Positions 8,219 to 16,416 of a DNA stretch of 33,794 bases are shown in pieces. The stretch is from contig JAJDBW010000083.1 of assembly GCA_029261155.1 (NCBI GenBank), forward strand, positions 1 through 33,794, read 5' to 3'. This DNA comes from Nitrospirota bacterium (GTDB taxonomy: Bacteria > Nitrospirota > Nitrospiria > SBBL01 > JAADHI01). The notes under the pieces are model-generated. The model had not been told where the DNA came from. It ran no database searches and saw only the letters and a program-made list of their open reading frames with translations. Position numbers and translations under genes: made by a program. How positions within the stretch are numbered: position 1 is the first letter of the stretch; every line of letters begins with the position of its first letter.

Positions 8219-11200
8219 ATGCTTTACCGACAATTGAAATACATTCTCACCTTTTTTCTCTTCAGCAGCATCGCGCTCATTGTCAGTTGCCACTCCGATC
8301 CCTTTCCTGTGGGAGAAGAATTTACGGAGGGCTTCCAAGTCCCTTTTGTCACAACGCATAACTTTAATTTTAAGACGGGCTCGGCAACAATTTCAGGTGT
8401 TGAGGGCAATATTAAAATTGTTTCAGGCTCGGATGTTCAGAACCTAATCTCTTCCGCGCCCGGCGCGCTTCGGCAAGATGCCACGAAGGGGGTTATTGGC
8501 GGTCTTGTCGTCAACCGATTCAATTTGCCTTTGGAAAACGTGGCCATTGGTGGGACGGACGCCACAGGAAAACCGGTTCGGGATGCCAATGGAAGACTCA
8601 TCATGGGGGTTAAGAATATCGCCGGCGATTTAATCCCTCAACTCTTTTACAACAGCATTAACGGCGCACCCGAATTTATTAATCTAAAAGGTACGGGGCA
8701 GTCCGGTGGCTTCACCGTTTTTAACGTGCCACCCGGAGAGATCTTTATCCAAGCCACGCGAGGCGGTCGAGGGAATGGCCGAGTAAGCGTTTACTCCGGT
8801 TCCGTTTCCATTACCTCGCTCGATGTCTTTCCCGTGGCCTTGCCTTTTGTCGATGTTCTTGGTGTGGTGACGGAAGCCGATGGACTCACACCGATTGCCG
8901 GGGCCAATGTCTCTTTTCCTGGGCTTGAAGGCAATGTTGTGACCAATCACCTCGGAAACTTTGCGGGCGCGGGCTTTATTTCCGAAAGTAATCTTATTTT
9001 TAAAATGAGCACGCCGGGCCATCTTGACACCTACCAGGAAGTCGCAACCGATTTAAGCCTTCTTCAAGGCGGCACTGTTTTCTTGGATGTCCGGCAAAAC
9101 CTGAGTGCGTATTCAACGCAAGACATCCTATCTTTTTCACAAGATGCGGGCGTCGTGTTAATCCCAGGCCGGGGCGTTATTACTGGAAAAATCCTCGAAT
9201 CCTTTGCACGTCGGAACAATGGCGTGCTTCAGGCCACGGATGCAGCCGGTCAAGCCCTCGGTACCGTGGTTTACTTTAACGCCCAAACGAATCGGCCCGA
9301 CCCCAATTTAACGGCTTCAACGCTCAACGGGCGATACATCGTCTTCAACCTTCCGCCAGGCGACATTTATTTAAGGACGAACGCCAGCAATTCCTCGCAA
9401 ACCGGCATTGATGCCAAGTCAGCCGCGACGGCGATTGTGCGCAACTTTTCCGATAGTGTTTACATCAAAGATATGCCGCTCCAACCGGTCTTACGTGAGG
9501 ATAACAATCAAGCCATGACCGTTCAGCTAAGCGGCTTTGTTACGGAAGAAGACGGCATTAGCACGGTAGACAACGCATCGATCAGCTTACTTGGTGTTGC
9601 AGGGACTTATCCTTCGCAGTCCGACGGCGCCTATACCATCCCGAAAAATGCGGGTAAAGACGCCGTCACGCCCTTTATGGCCAATGGCAGTTACTTGGTC
9701 CGGGTCGAAAAAGGAAGCCATGTGGCCACCTATCAAACCATTGGGGCAGGGAGCCGCGATCGCGTGAGAGATCTCACTATCGTCAACGCGGCGAGCGTGA
9801 AACCCATTGCAGGCCGGGGACAGATTATGGGGCGCGTCGTCAATGCCCGACCCGGCAGCGAAGCGAAAAATGTTACCCTAGAAGCCACCCATATGATCAC
9901 CGTAGATCATCAAATTGTGACCACCGAAGTCCCTATCGGGACGATTGAATATCACAACGGCACAGCTTTTGATCCTGCTTTAACGGCGACATCGGATAAC
10001 GGGCGCTTCCTTATTTCGAACCTCCCTGAAGGTCTGATCATGATTAAAGTTGTGTCTTCGGACGATTCCGGAAACCGAATTGTGCGCGTTTTTCCGGATG
10101 CACTGACGCTTTCTAATCTTTTTGTGAACCATGTCCCCGTCGTCGTTCCTGTGGCGGGACAGGTGGCGGATCTTCAAGATCAACCCTTGTCGGGCGTCAA
10201 CCTCTCCGTTCTTGGTGAAAAAAAGACCTTTAGCTCGGAGGAATTTAATTCGGGCGTGCTTTTTAATGCCAACAGCAAATTCGTCATTAAGGCGGAGAAA
10301 CCCGATTATCCGAATGCCTACAATTTTCATCTCGAAACCGGTTTTTCCGGGCTGACAAACCAAAGCATCCGGATGATGTCACGGGCAAAACTCACCGAAC
10401 TCGCTAAAAAAGCGGGAACCGGGGTCACCCTCGATCCAGAGAAAAGCGTCATTATCGGCCAAGTGGTGGAAAACGATTTAATCCCGACCTCCCCAACCGC
10501 CCTCGGCCCATCGCCCCAAGCCCTTGCCGCGGGTTTCTTTAACGAAGACAACTTTGTCGATTTGGCTATCGCGCTCGCCCCCAACCAGGTTTCTATTTTA
10601 CTCGGACGCGGAGATGGGACCTTCGATAGCACTTCCGTCCCCAATATTACCGTGGGCAATAATCCGCAATCGATCGCCGTCGCCGATATCGACCAAGACG
10701 GTCGTCTGGACCTGGCCGTCGCCAATCGTGACGACAACGATATTTCAATTTTGTTCGGTCGACCCGATGGAAAATTTGTCGTGCGCGCGGAACGCATTAG
10801 CGAAAAAGATGCCGCAGATATTGTTCAAAAAGGACCTCGTTTTATTGATGCTAGAGATATGAATCAAGATGGTTTTGTGGATTTAACCGTTTCCAACGCA
10901 GGCTCTGATAGCATTTCGAGGCTTTTCGGCGACGGCAGCGGTAATTTTTTGAAGATCGATGGGAACCAGCTGATTTGCGCATCGCCTTGTGCCGTCGGGA
11001 CTCAACCTGGGGCGATTGCCTTTGGCGATTTCGATGCCGATCAGCAAACCGATTTGGCGGTGGTGAATGAAGGGTCCGGAACGGTGTCGTTGCTCCTCAC
11101 ACGTGAGCCCTTGTCCACCTTAAGCGTGGGCGACACGCCCATTGCGCTTGCGACCCAGGATTTCGACGGCGATGCCATTCTCGATCTTGTTGTCCTGAAT

Positions 11201-12319
11201 GCGGGGTCGAACACCCTGAGTGTTTTTCGAGGAACCAACCGCGGCGATTTCGAGACGGTCGATTGTCTACCCGAAACATCGGAAGCCGACGATTGTCCTC
11301 TTCCCGTGGGGAGTCAAATGACGGGGATGACCGTGATCGATTTTGATCAAGATGGACGCCCCGATCTTGCACTGACGAACGCGGCCACACAAGGCGTTTC
11401 TTTCCTTTTAGGAGACGGGGCTGGTCGATTTCAAATCTCCACGAAAACCGTCGCCGTCGGCCAAATGCCCAATGCGCCGATCGTGGCCGATTTCAATCTA
11501 GACAATCAACCCGACTTGGGGGTGATCAACACGGGTACCGCGAGCTTGTCCTCGCTTCTCAGTGCAAGAAATCCAGTCTCCGGCGTCGTGGTCGGAAGCC
11601 GCGCCGAAAACAGTTTGCCCGTGGGCAAGGTTTTTTACTTCAACGACAGCCTCAACGGCTTTGTGAATGGGAGCGGACAAAATATGGACCGCACTGCCAG
11701 CAACGGCCACTTCATTGTCTTTAATGTGCCCGTCGGTTTTGCCCTGCTCCGCGCCCTTCCGGAACAATCAAACAGCACCTTGTCCGGCAATGCCATTGTG
11801 AACCTTTTTGAAGCGGACGCCTTTGTCTATGACCAGCTTCGGGTCAGTCGTGAATTGCCGATGACCGTATCGCTCAAGGGCGTGGCGTGCCGACCACTGG
11901 GCGATATTTGTACGCGGGTCGGCGGCGTGGGCATCACCTTTCCGGGCAGTGAAACCGATGTTGTCTGTCTCCCGGGTCCGGCCTGTACGTCGGATCTCGA
12001 CAATGGCGCGTTTGAAGTTCGTCTTCCCGCCCACAACGAATTTGTGATTAGAACGAATGCACCCAATGCCTTCCTGCCTGGAGACTCGGACGGCGATGGC
12101 ATCGCCGATGCTGCGGACAATTGCCCAAACATCTCTAATCCGGATCAGGCTGATGTGTCTCCAACCAATGGAATCGGCGACGCCTGCGACTTGGTGATTA
12201 TCGATTCCGATGGCGACGGCATAGAAGACCCGCAAGACAACTGCCCGCAAACACCGAATGTGGATCAACGCGACTCCGACCAAGACGGCATCGGTGACGT
12301 CTGCGATCCGACACCCTGA
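8219..12319 (+). CDS. Giant surface lipoprotein: carboxypeptidase-regulatory-like repeats, FG-GAP/VCBS propeller, thrombospondin type 3 repeats
   Basis: The 1366-residue product has a lipoprotein signal with lipobox I-V-S-C24. Up to about residue 745 it carries three long repeats of a two-part unit. Each holds a segment like NGRYIVFNLPPGDIYLRTNA (versus GGFTVFNVPPGEIFIQATRG and NGRFLISNLPEGLIMIKV) followed by an Ig-like SGFVTEEDG/GVVTEADG domain, typical of carboxypeptidase-regulatory-like folds. Residues about 765-1115 are FG-GAP/VCBS propeller blades (DIDQDGRLDLAVANRDDNDI, DFDADQQTDLAVVNEGSGTV), whose Asp loops bind calcium in relatives. A fourth repeat unit follows (HFIVFNVPVG), then calcium-type thrombospondin 3 repeats (DSDGDGIADAADNCP; DSDGDGIEDPQDNCP) to the end. 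It is probably an elongated, Ca-stabilised cell-surface adhesin or sensor rather than an enzyme. It follows the outer-membrane barrel gene and is a candidate cargo. No ribosome site is visible. Confidence 0.88.
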   Translation: MLYRQLKYILTFFLFSSIALIVSCHSDPFPVGEEFTEGFQVPFVTTHNFNFKTGSATISGVEGNIKIVSGSDVQNLISSAPGALRQDATKGVIGGLVVNRFNLPLENVAIGGTDATGKPVRDANGRLIMGVKNIAGDLIPQLFYNSINGAPEFINLKGTGQSGGFTVFNVPPGEIFIQATRGGRGNGRVSVYSGSVSITSLDVFPVALPFVDVLGVVTEADGLTPIAGANVSFPGLEGNVVTNHLGNFAGAGFISESNLIFKMSTPGHLDTYQEVATDLSLLQGGTVFLDVRQNLSAYSTQDILSFSQDAGVVLIPGRGVITGKILESFARRNNGVLQATDAAGQALGTVVYFNAQTNRPDPNLTASTLNGRYIVFNLPPGDIYLRTNASNSSQTGIDAKSAATAIVRNFSDSVYIKDMPLQPVLREDNNQAMTVQLSGFVTEEDGISTVDNASISLLGVAGTYPSQSDGAYTIPKNAGKDAVTPFMANGSYLVRVEKGSHVATYQTIGAGSRDRVRDLTIVNAASVKPIAGRGQIMGRVVNARPGSEAKNVTLEATHMITVDHQIVTTEVPIGTIEYHNGTAFDPALTATSDNGRFLISNLPEGLIMIKVVSSDDSGNRIVRVFPDALTLSNLFVNHVPVVVPVAGQVADLQDQPLSGVNLSVLGEKKTFSSEEFNSGVLFNANSKFVIKAEKPDYPNAYNFHLETGFSGLTNQSIRMMSRAKLTELAKKAGTGVTLDPEKSVIIGQVVENDLIPTSPTALGPSPQALAAGFFNEDNFVDLAIALAPNQVSILLGRGDGTFDSTSVPNITVGNNPQSIAVADIDQDGRLDLAVANRDDNDISILFGRPDGKFVVRAERISEKDAADIVQKGPRFIDARDMNQDGFVDLTVSNAGSDSISRLFGDGSGNFLKIDGNQLICASPCAVGTQPGAIAFGDFDADQQTDLAVVNEGSGTVSLLLTREPLSTLSVGDTPIALATQDFDGDAILDLVVLNAGSNTLSVFRGTNRGDFETVDCLPETSEADDCPLPVGSQMTGMTVIDFDQDGRPDLALTNAATQGVSFLLGDGAGRFQISTKTVAVGQMPNAPIVADFNLDNQPDLGVINTGTASLSSLLSARNPVSGVVVGSRAENSLPVGKVFYFNDSLNGFVNGSGQNMDRTASNGHFIVFNVPVGFALLRALPEQSNSTLSGNAIVNLFEADAFVYDQLRVSRELPMTVSLKGVACRPLGDICTRVGGVGITFPGSETDVVCLPGPACTSDLDNGAFEVRLPAHNEFVIRTNAPNAFLPGDSDGDGIADAADNCPNISNPDQADVSPTNGIGDACDLVIIDSDGDGIEDPQDNCPQTPNVDQRDSDQDGIGDVCDPTP

Positions 12320-12358
12320 GTAGGTCTCGTCTATTATCAGGTCGTATAAAAGAGTGTA

Positions 12359-13606
12359 CTAAGGCGAAGGTGCTGGATGAAAATCTGCACTGGCATGACG
12401 TGAAAGGTTGGTGGCCGTACTCTCGTCGCAGCTTGTGATCTTGCTGCCGGCCCCGCTGCATTGCATTACAAAAACGTCCTCGTTTCCGCTTCGAGTGGAG
12501 GAAAAAAGCACTTTCTTCCCGACTGCACTTGGCGATAAGAAACTCGGGTTCGATTCTTTTGCCCCGTTCGTCGTTAAGCGGTTCAGATTACTTCCGTCTT
12601 TGTCCATGACGTATAGGTCGAAGTTGCCATTCAGATTAGACGAAAAGACGGTTTGATTGCCATCGGGCGAAAAGCTTGGTTCAAGGTCACTTGCCCCGTT
12701 TTGTGTCAACTGCAGCACGTTTGACCCGTCCTTGTTCATCAGAAAAATCTCAAAATCGCCATCTCGATTTGAAGTGAAGACAATTTGACTGCCATCGGGC
12801 GAAAAACGCGGACCTCGGTCGTCCGAGGTATTTTGAGTGAGCTGGCGGAGATTGGCCCCCGTCCTGTCCATGAGATAAATTTCGGAATCGCCGTCACGGT
12901 TAGAGATGAAGACCATGTCTTGTCCATCTGGCGAAAAGGCCGCTTGTTGGTCGGTCGCGGTCGGGTTGAGGGTTAAATTTGTCGGCTGTTGTCCGTTTCG
13001 GTCGATGGTATAAATATCGAAATCACCCGTGCGATTCGATTCGAAAACGATGGACTGCCCATCGGATGAGAATCGGGGGCGTTCATCTGAGATGAGGCTC
13101 GTCGGATCGGTATTATCTCTTAATGTGTTAATGGTTAGGGGTCTCACGCCACTCCCGTCGATCTCCATCAAATAAAGATCGCTGTCGCCGTCACGGTCGG
13201 AAGAAAAGACAATCACCGGTGTAAAAATAAAGGCATCGCTTTGTTCCGTAATTTGCCCCAGGGCTGTCACGGTGAGCGGCACCGGCCCGGAGCGGAAGAC
13301 GGGCTGCGTCGTGACCAAGAGGGTTTCAAAGTTGGGCGCACTGACATCGGTTCCGAACTGATTGCCGAAAGTCACCACGGCATCCTGGGCGAAATTGCGT
13401 CCGTGAATGGTGACCCGCGTTCCTCCAGTGACCGGTCCGAGGGCACCACCTTTGGCGGTGTCAATCGAGACAATCTCGGGCACCTGTCCACCTGGGTCCG
13501 AAGCCCCGCAGGCGTTTAAACCCAGAAACAGTAAAGCGGGAAGAAGACTGTAGACCGCGGGCATTAAAAGAAAAGGACGTTTTCTAAAGGGAAAATACTT
13601 ATTCAA
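12359..13606 (-). CDS. Lipoprotein with IPT/TIG domain and TolB-like PD40 beta-propeller
   Basis: From the TTG at 13606 the product has 415 residues. A basic n-region (NKYFPFRKRP) is followed by a hydrophobic stretch and lipobox L-N-A-C33. Residues about 43-130 form an IPT/TIG domain (PEIVSIDTAKGG, GGTRVTIHGRNF). Then come six or more PD40 repeats of the form FSPDGxxIVFxSNRDGDxxIYLMxxDG, a TolB-like six-bladed propeller (about 133-410). Such propellers usually bind proteins or peptides in the periplasm or at the surface. A start at the ATG 13564 (401 aa) is possible but would leave a signal peptide with no positive charge. The TTG overlaps the last codons of the HNH gene upstream and has GGAAAG before it, so translation is probably coupled. 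It is not true TolB, which lacks a lipobox and has a different N-domain. Confidence 0.8.
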   Translation of the reverse strand: MNKYFPFRKRPFLLMPAVYSLLPALLFLGLNACGASDPGGQVPEIVSIDTAKGGALGPVTGGTRVTIHGRNFAQDAVVTFGNQFGTDVSAPNFETLLVTTQPVFRSGPVPLTVTALGQITEQSDAFIFTPVIVFSSDRDGDSDLYLMEIDGSGVRPLTINTLRDNTDPTSLISDERPRFSSDGQSIVFESNRTGDFDIYTIDRNGQQPTNLTLNPTATDQQAAFSPDGQDMVFISNRDGDSEIYLMDRTGANLRQLTQNTSDDRGPRFSPDGSQIVFTSNRDGDFEIFLMNKDGSNVLQLTQNGASDLEPSFSPDGNQTVFSSNLNGNFDLYVMDKDGSNLNRLTTNGAKESNPSFLSPSAVGKKVLFSSTRSGNEDVFVMQCSGAGSKITSCDESTATNLSRHASADFHPAPSP

Positions 13607-13901
13607 GAGGCTTTCCAAGTGTTTCGATATAGGCCTCCCATTCAACAGGGAGGAGGTATTTCTTTTTGCTATTGCAGGCCTTGCAGGCGGGGACGACATT
13701 TCCTTTCGTACTCCGCCCGCCTCGAACAATGGGGACGATGTGGTCCATCGTTAATTCCGCGACCTTAAACTGAGACTTACAATAATAACAAATCCCGTCG
13801 CTCCGCCGTCGCTTCCACCATGCGCTGTCACGCAAGAGGCGCGCCTTGGCCTTTTCTTTTTTTAATGTCTCGTCGTCCACCGATGAAAAAAAATGTTGCA
13901 T
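13599..13901 (-). CDS. HNH endonuclease family protein
   Basis: The 100-residue product (ATG 13901) has a basic helical N-terminus followed by a compact zinc-bound HNH fold. It shows CYYC, MDHIVPIVRGG with the catalytic-type Asp-His, GNVVPACKACN with the second Cys pair and the Asn, then KKKYLLPVEW. This is the layout of small McrA-like HNH nucleases found alone, in phages and in defence islands; the DNA target is unknown. A TTG at 13952 would add 17 residues without any extra motif. The gene overlaps the start of the propeller lipoprotein, an odd pairing of a DNA-active protein with an exported one. No methylase or phage gene is nearby. Confidence 0.82.
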   Translation of the reverse strand: MQHFFSSVDDETLKKEKAKARLLRDSAWWKRRRSDGICYYCKSQFKVAELTMDHIVPIVRGGRSTKGNVVPACKACNSKKKYLLPVEWEAYIETLGKPLE

Positions 13902-14040
13902 AAGGCACCATTCGTCGCGATATCCTAAGCGTGATCCGTTTAAGATAGGCAATCCGATGGTCTTGCGTCAAGCCTCTTGAAATGAGGGGTGTTTGGCATG
14001 AAATAACCAAAATCTCGGCCGCTGAGCGGAGGGGCTTTCC

Positions 14041-14069
14041 TTGACAGCGTTTTGCGATTTCAGTAGGAT
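14041..14069 (+). promoter_or_regulatory. Sigma-70 type promoter of the ubiC operon
   Basis: TTGACA (14041-14046), a 17-base spacer and TAGGAT (14064-14069) make a good promoter. The -10 box ends only nine bases before the ubiC ATG, so the transcript would begin at or within a few bases of the start codon. The AGGA within the -10 box would then not be on the mRNA. Confidence 0.65.
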
Positions 14070-14078
14070 AAAAAACTT

Positions 14079-14645
14079 ATGGAGCAGGCGTGGATGACAT
14101 TGGAGGATTTCTGGCGGTACTGCGGAAACCATCCTCTCAGCCCGCTCCTGCGGCTCTTGCTTTCGTCGGACGGGAGCATGGTGAGATCGCTAAAGGGGCT
14201 GTTCCTGGTGCCCACCTCGCTGGAAGTCGTCGATCAAGCGGAAAGGCTGCTTGACGATGAGTCGTCCACGCGGCTTGAAGTGCCCAAGGGAGAAAAAGCC
14301 ATCGATCGAACCGTTTGGCTGTCCGTAAAAGTGGGGCCTTCGGAAGGAAAACGACTGGTCTTTGCACGCTCGCTTTTTCCGATCTCGAAGACCCGTCCGG
14401 ATCTTTATCAAGAAATGCGATTGGGGGAGACCCCGATCGGTGAAATCATTGAAACCCGCGCATTATCGACCTGGCGAGATCGCTTAGAAATCGCTTATCT
14501 ACCCTTTCCGGAGGTGGCCTCCGGACTCGGCCTAGCGGAGGACCACTTGTTTTGGGCAAGACGTTATCGACTTACGATTTCGGGAACGGTCTCCGCAATT
14601 CTTTTCGAAGTGTTTTCTCCTCAGCTCTCGTCTTTTTCTTCCTAA
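14079..14645 (+). CDS. ubiC: Chorismate pyruvate-lyase (UbiC)
   Basis: UbiC removes pyruvate from chorismate to give 4-hydroxybenzoate, the ring precursor of ubiquinone and related quinones, in the cytoplasm. The 188-residue product is slightly longer than E. coli UbiC (165). It shows the family hallmarks: ARSLFP (active-site Arg region), MRLGETPIGEII, and near the C-terminus FWARRYRLTISG followed by ILFEVF with the conserved Glu. No signal peptide is present. The start follows a promoter so closely that the mRNA may be leaderless. The 3' end overlaps the next gene by 94 bases in another frame, and ubiA comes after that, so the three are probably one transcript. This supports a 4-hydroxybenzoate-based quinone pathway. 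Confidence 0.88.
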   Translation: MEQAWMTLEDFWRYCGNHPLSPLLRLLLSSDGSMVRSLKGLFLVPTSLEVVDQAERLLDDESSTRLEVPKGEKAIDRTVWLSVKVGPSEGKRLVFARSLFPISKTRPDLYQEMRLGETPIGEIIETRALSTWRDRLEIAYLPFPEVASGLGLAEDHLFWARRYRLTISGTVSAILFEVFSPQLSSFSS

Positions 14646-15499
14646 GTGTTGTGCTCCAAAACGTCCTTGCCTCTAACACCGCTGCGCGAGAAGAGAGTCC
14701 TTTGATAAACGAACAGTCTACGACGACGACTGACCTTCATTTCAAAGACATGATTTGGATCCCCGACGGCCCTTTTATCATGGGCACGAACGAAGTCGAT
14801 GTCGAAAACGAAGGCATGCAACTGGGTTTTCCTCAGCCCTGGTTCGAGGATGAAGGCCCACAACACGAGATCGATTTGAAGGGCTATTCTATCGACCGGA
14901 CCGAGGTCAGCGAGGCCGACTACTTAAACTTCGTCCGCGCGACCGGCCACCGGCAGCCTCCACACTGGCAACATGGCGCCTACAAAGTCGGCACGGCAAA
15001 TCATCCGATCACTTTTGTGGACTGGTACGACGCAAACGACTACTGCCGCTGGCTCGACAAGCGCCTGCCGACGGAGGCGGAGTGGGAAAAGGCCGCGCGT
15101 GGACCAGAGGGTCGACGCTATCCCTGGGGCGAGCGTTTTGAGATCGGACGGGCCTATCTTTCTCCAGCCTCCGACGTTTTAAATAAGACGGCGCCTGTCG
15201 GTCAATATCCGCAAGGGGCCAGCCCCTATGGCGTGTTGGACCTGGTGGGTAATGTCTGGGAGTGGACCGACAGTTGGTACTTGCCCTATCCCGGAAGTGA
15301 TTTGAGAAAGCCGGAATTCGGAATGAAACATCGTGTGGTGCGGGGCCTTTCCTTTCACTCCTTGGGTCACTACCCCGGTAATGCCTACTCTCGGGTGTTG
15401 GCGGTCTACGCCCGCGCTTCGACGCGGTCCTACGACCCCCCTGCCGAACGGCTGGGCGACTTAGGTTTTCGCTGCGCCAAAGATGGAGAAGGGCCTTGA
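14552..15499 (+). CDS. Exported SUMF1/FGE-fold domain protein without the catalytic cysteines
   Basis: The 315-residue product starts at TTG 14552, with GGAGG at 14537-14541, deep inside ubiC. This gives a signal peptide (NSFRSVFSS, hydrophobic, cleavage near VLA-S, about residue 41). Residues about 65-312 are a SUMF1 fold: MIWIPDGPFIMG, RLPTEAEWEKAARG, YPWG, SPYGVLDLVGNVWEWTDSW and a final GFRCAKD. In true formylglycine-generating enzymes the RGGSW region leads to a Cys pair. Here it reads RGLSFHS followed by no cysteine until GFRC, so formylglycine synthesis is unlikely and a structural or binding role is more probable. It shares the motif WYLPYPG with the cytochrome-linked homologue at 21008, marking the two as close paralogues. 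Its stop overlaps the ubiA start. Confidence 0.82.
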   Translation: MGKTLSTYDFGNGLRNSFRSVFSSALVFFFLSVVLQNVLASNTAAREESPLINEQSTTTTDLHFKDMIWIPDGPFIMGTNEVDVENEGMQLGFPQPWFEDEGPQHEIDLKGYSIDRTEVSEADYLNFVRATGHRQPPHWQHGAYKVGTANHPITFVDWYDANDYCRWLDKRLPTEAEWEKAARGPEGRRYPWGERFEIGRAYLSPASDVLNKTAPVGQYPQGASPYGVLDLVGNVWEWTDSWYLPYPGSDLRKPEFGMKHRVVRGLSFHSLGHYPGNAYSRVLAVYARASTRSYDPPAERLGDLGFRCAKDGEGP

Positions 15500-16368
15500 A
15501 TTTTTTGGTTCAAAAAAGACATGAGGTTGCCAAACTCATCCGGCTGGATAAGCAATACGGGACTTTACTCTTGCTCTTTCCGACCCTCTGGTCCCTGATT
15601 GTCGCTTCCGAAGGTCGGCCGACTTTGAAGCATCTCGTTCTCTTTTGCCTGGGTTCTTTTTTTATGAGAAGCGCCGGTTGTGTCATGAACGACATGGCCG
15701 ATCACACCTTCGATGCCCAGGTTGAGCGCACTAAGAATCGGCCCTTGGCCGCGAAACACTTGAGCCTGATGGAAGCGCTGATCGTGCTGGCGATTTTGCT
15801 GAGTTGTGCTTTGGCGACCGTGCTTTTTTTGAATCGGTTTACGATTCTCCTCAGTTTCGCTGCATTGTTCTTCGCCGCGATTTATCCCTTTGCCAAACGG
15901 CTAACCTATCTACCGCAAATCGTCCTTGGCATCGCCTTCAGTTGGGGAATCCTGTTGGCTTGGGCCGCCGTGCGAAACACACTTTCTCTCACGCCCTTTC
16001 TTATTCTCCTGGCAAACCTCTGCTGGGCGACAGGCTACGACACTATTTACGCCCTGATGGATCGGGAAGACGACCTACAAATCGGTGTGAAGTCGACGGC
16101 GATATTATTCGGGGAAAAAAGCTGGTTGGCCGTGGGCGGTTTTTATACCCTCGTTGTGATTTTTCTCACCTGGGTCGGGTGGCTTTCGGAGATGTCGACT
16201 GCCTATTATCTGTCGCTCGTACTCATCGCGGCCTTTTTTCTCTTTCAGTCATTTAAGCTTAAAAATTTACACGCCAGGCCAATGCTTTTTTCGCTCTTTC
16301 GGGCGAATGTTTGGGTGGGTTTGATGGTCTTAATCGGCTTACTCGTCAACTATCATTTTCAGTCTTAA
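15496..16368 (+). CDS. ubiA: 4-hydroxybenzoate polyprenyltransferase (UbiA)
   Basis: UbiA attaches the isoprenoid tail to 4-hydroxybenzoate in the inner membrane, using Mg-bound polyprenyl diphosphate. The 290-residue product has about eight or nine hydrophobic helices and both Asp-rich motifs: N65-D-M-A-D69-H-T-F-D73 and the second motif ending D189-R-E-D192-D193 after GYDTIYAL. It begins LDKQYGTLLLLFPTLWSL, typical of UbiA proper rather than MenA or heme O synthase. The TTG start at 15496 overlaps the TGA of the previous gene, and GGAG lies just upstream, so translation is probably coupled. With ubiC in the same operon and ubiD downstream, the substrate is most likely 4-hydroxybenzoate; the final quinone could be ubiquinone or methyl-plastoquinone. 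Confidence 0.92.
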   Translation: MNFLVQKRHEVAKLIRLDKQYGTLLLLFPTLWSLIVASEGRPTLKHLVLFCLGSFFMRSAGCVMNDMADHTFDAQVERTKNRPLAAKHLSLMEALIVLAILLSCALATVLFLNRFTILLSFAALFFAAIYPFAKRLTYLPQIVLGIAFSWGILLAWAAVRNTLSLTPFLILLANLCWATGYDTIYALMDREDDLQIGVKSTAILFGEKSWLAVGGFYTLVVIFLTWVGWLSEMSTAYYLSLVLIAAFFLFQSFKLKNLHARPMLFSLFRANVWVGLMVLIGLLVNYHFQS

Positions 16369-16416
16369 GCCCTTGTCATTATCGAATATCCTCCCACACA
16401 CAATAATGAGAAAATT

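Noticed and set aside
14552-15499. Functional formylglycine-generating enzyme
   Set aside because: The SUMF1 fold is clear but the catalytic Cys pair is absent, and no sulfatase gene is nearby.
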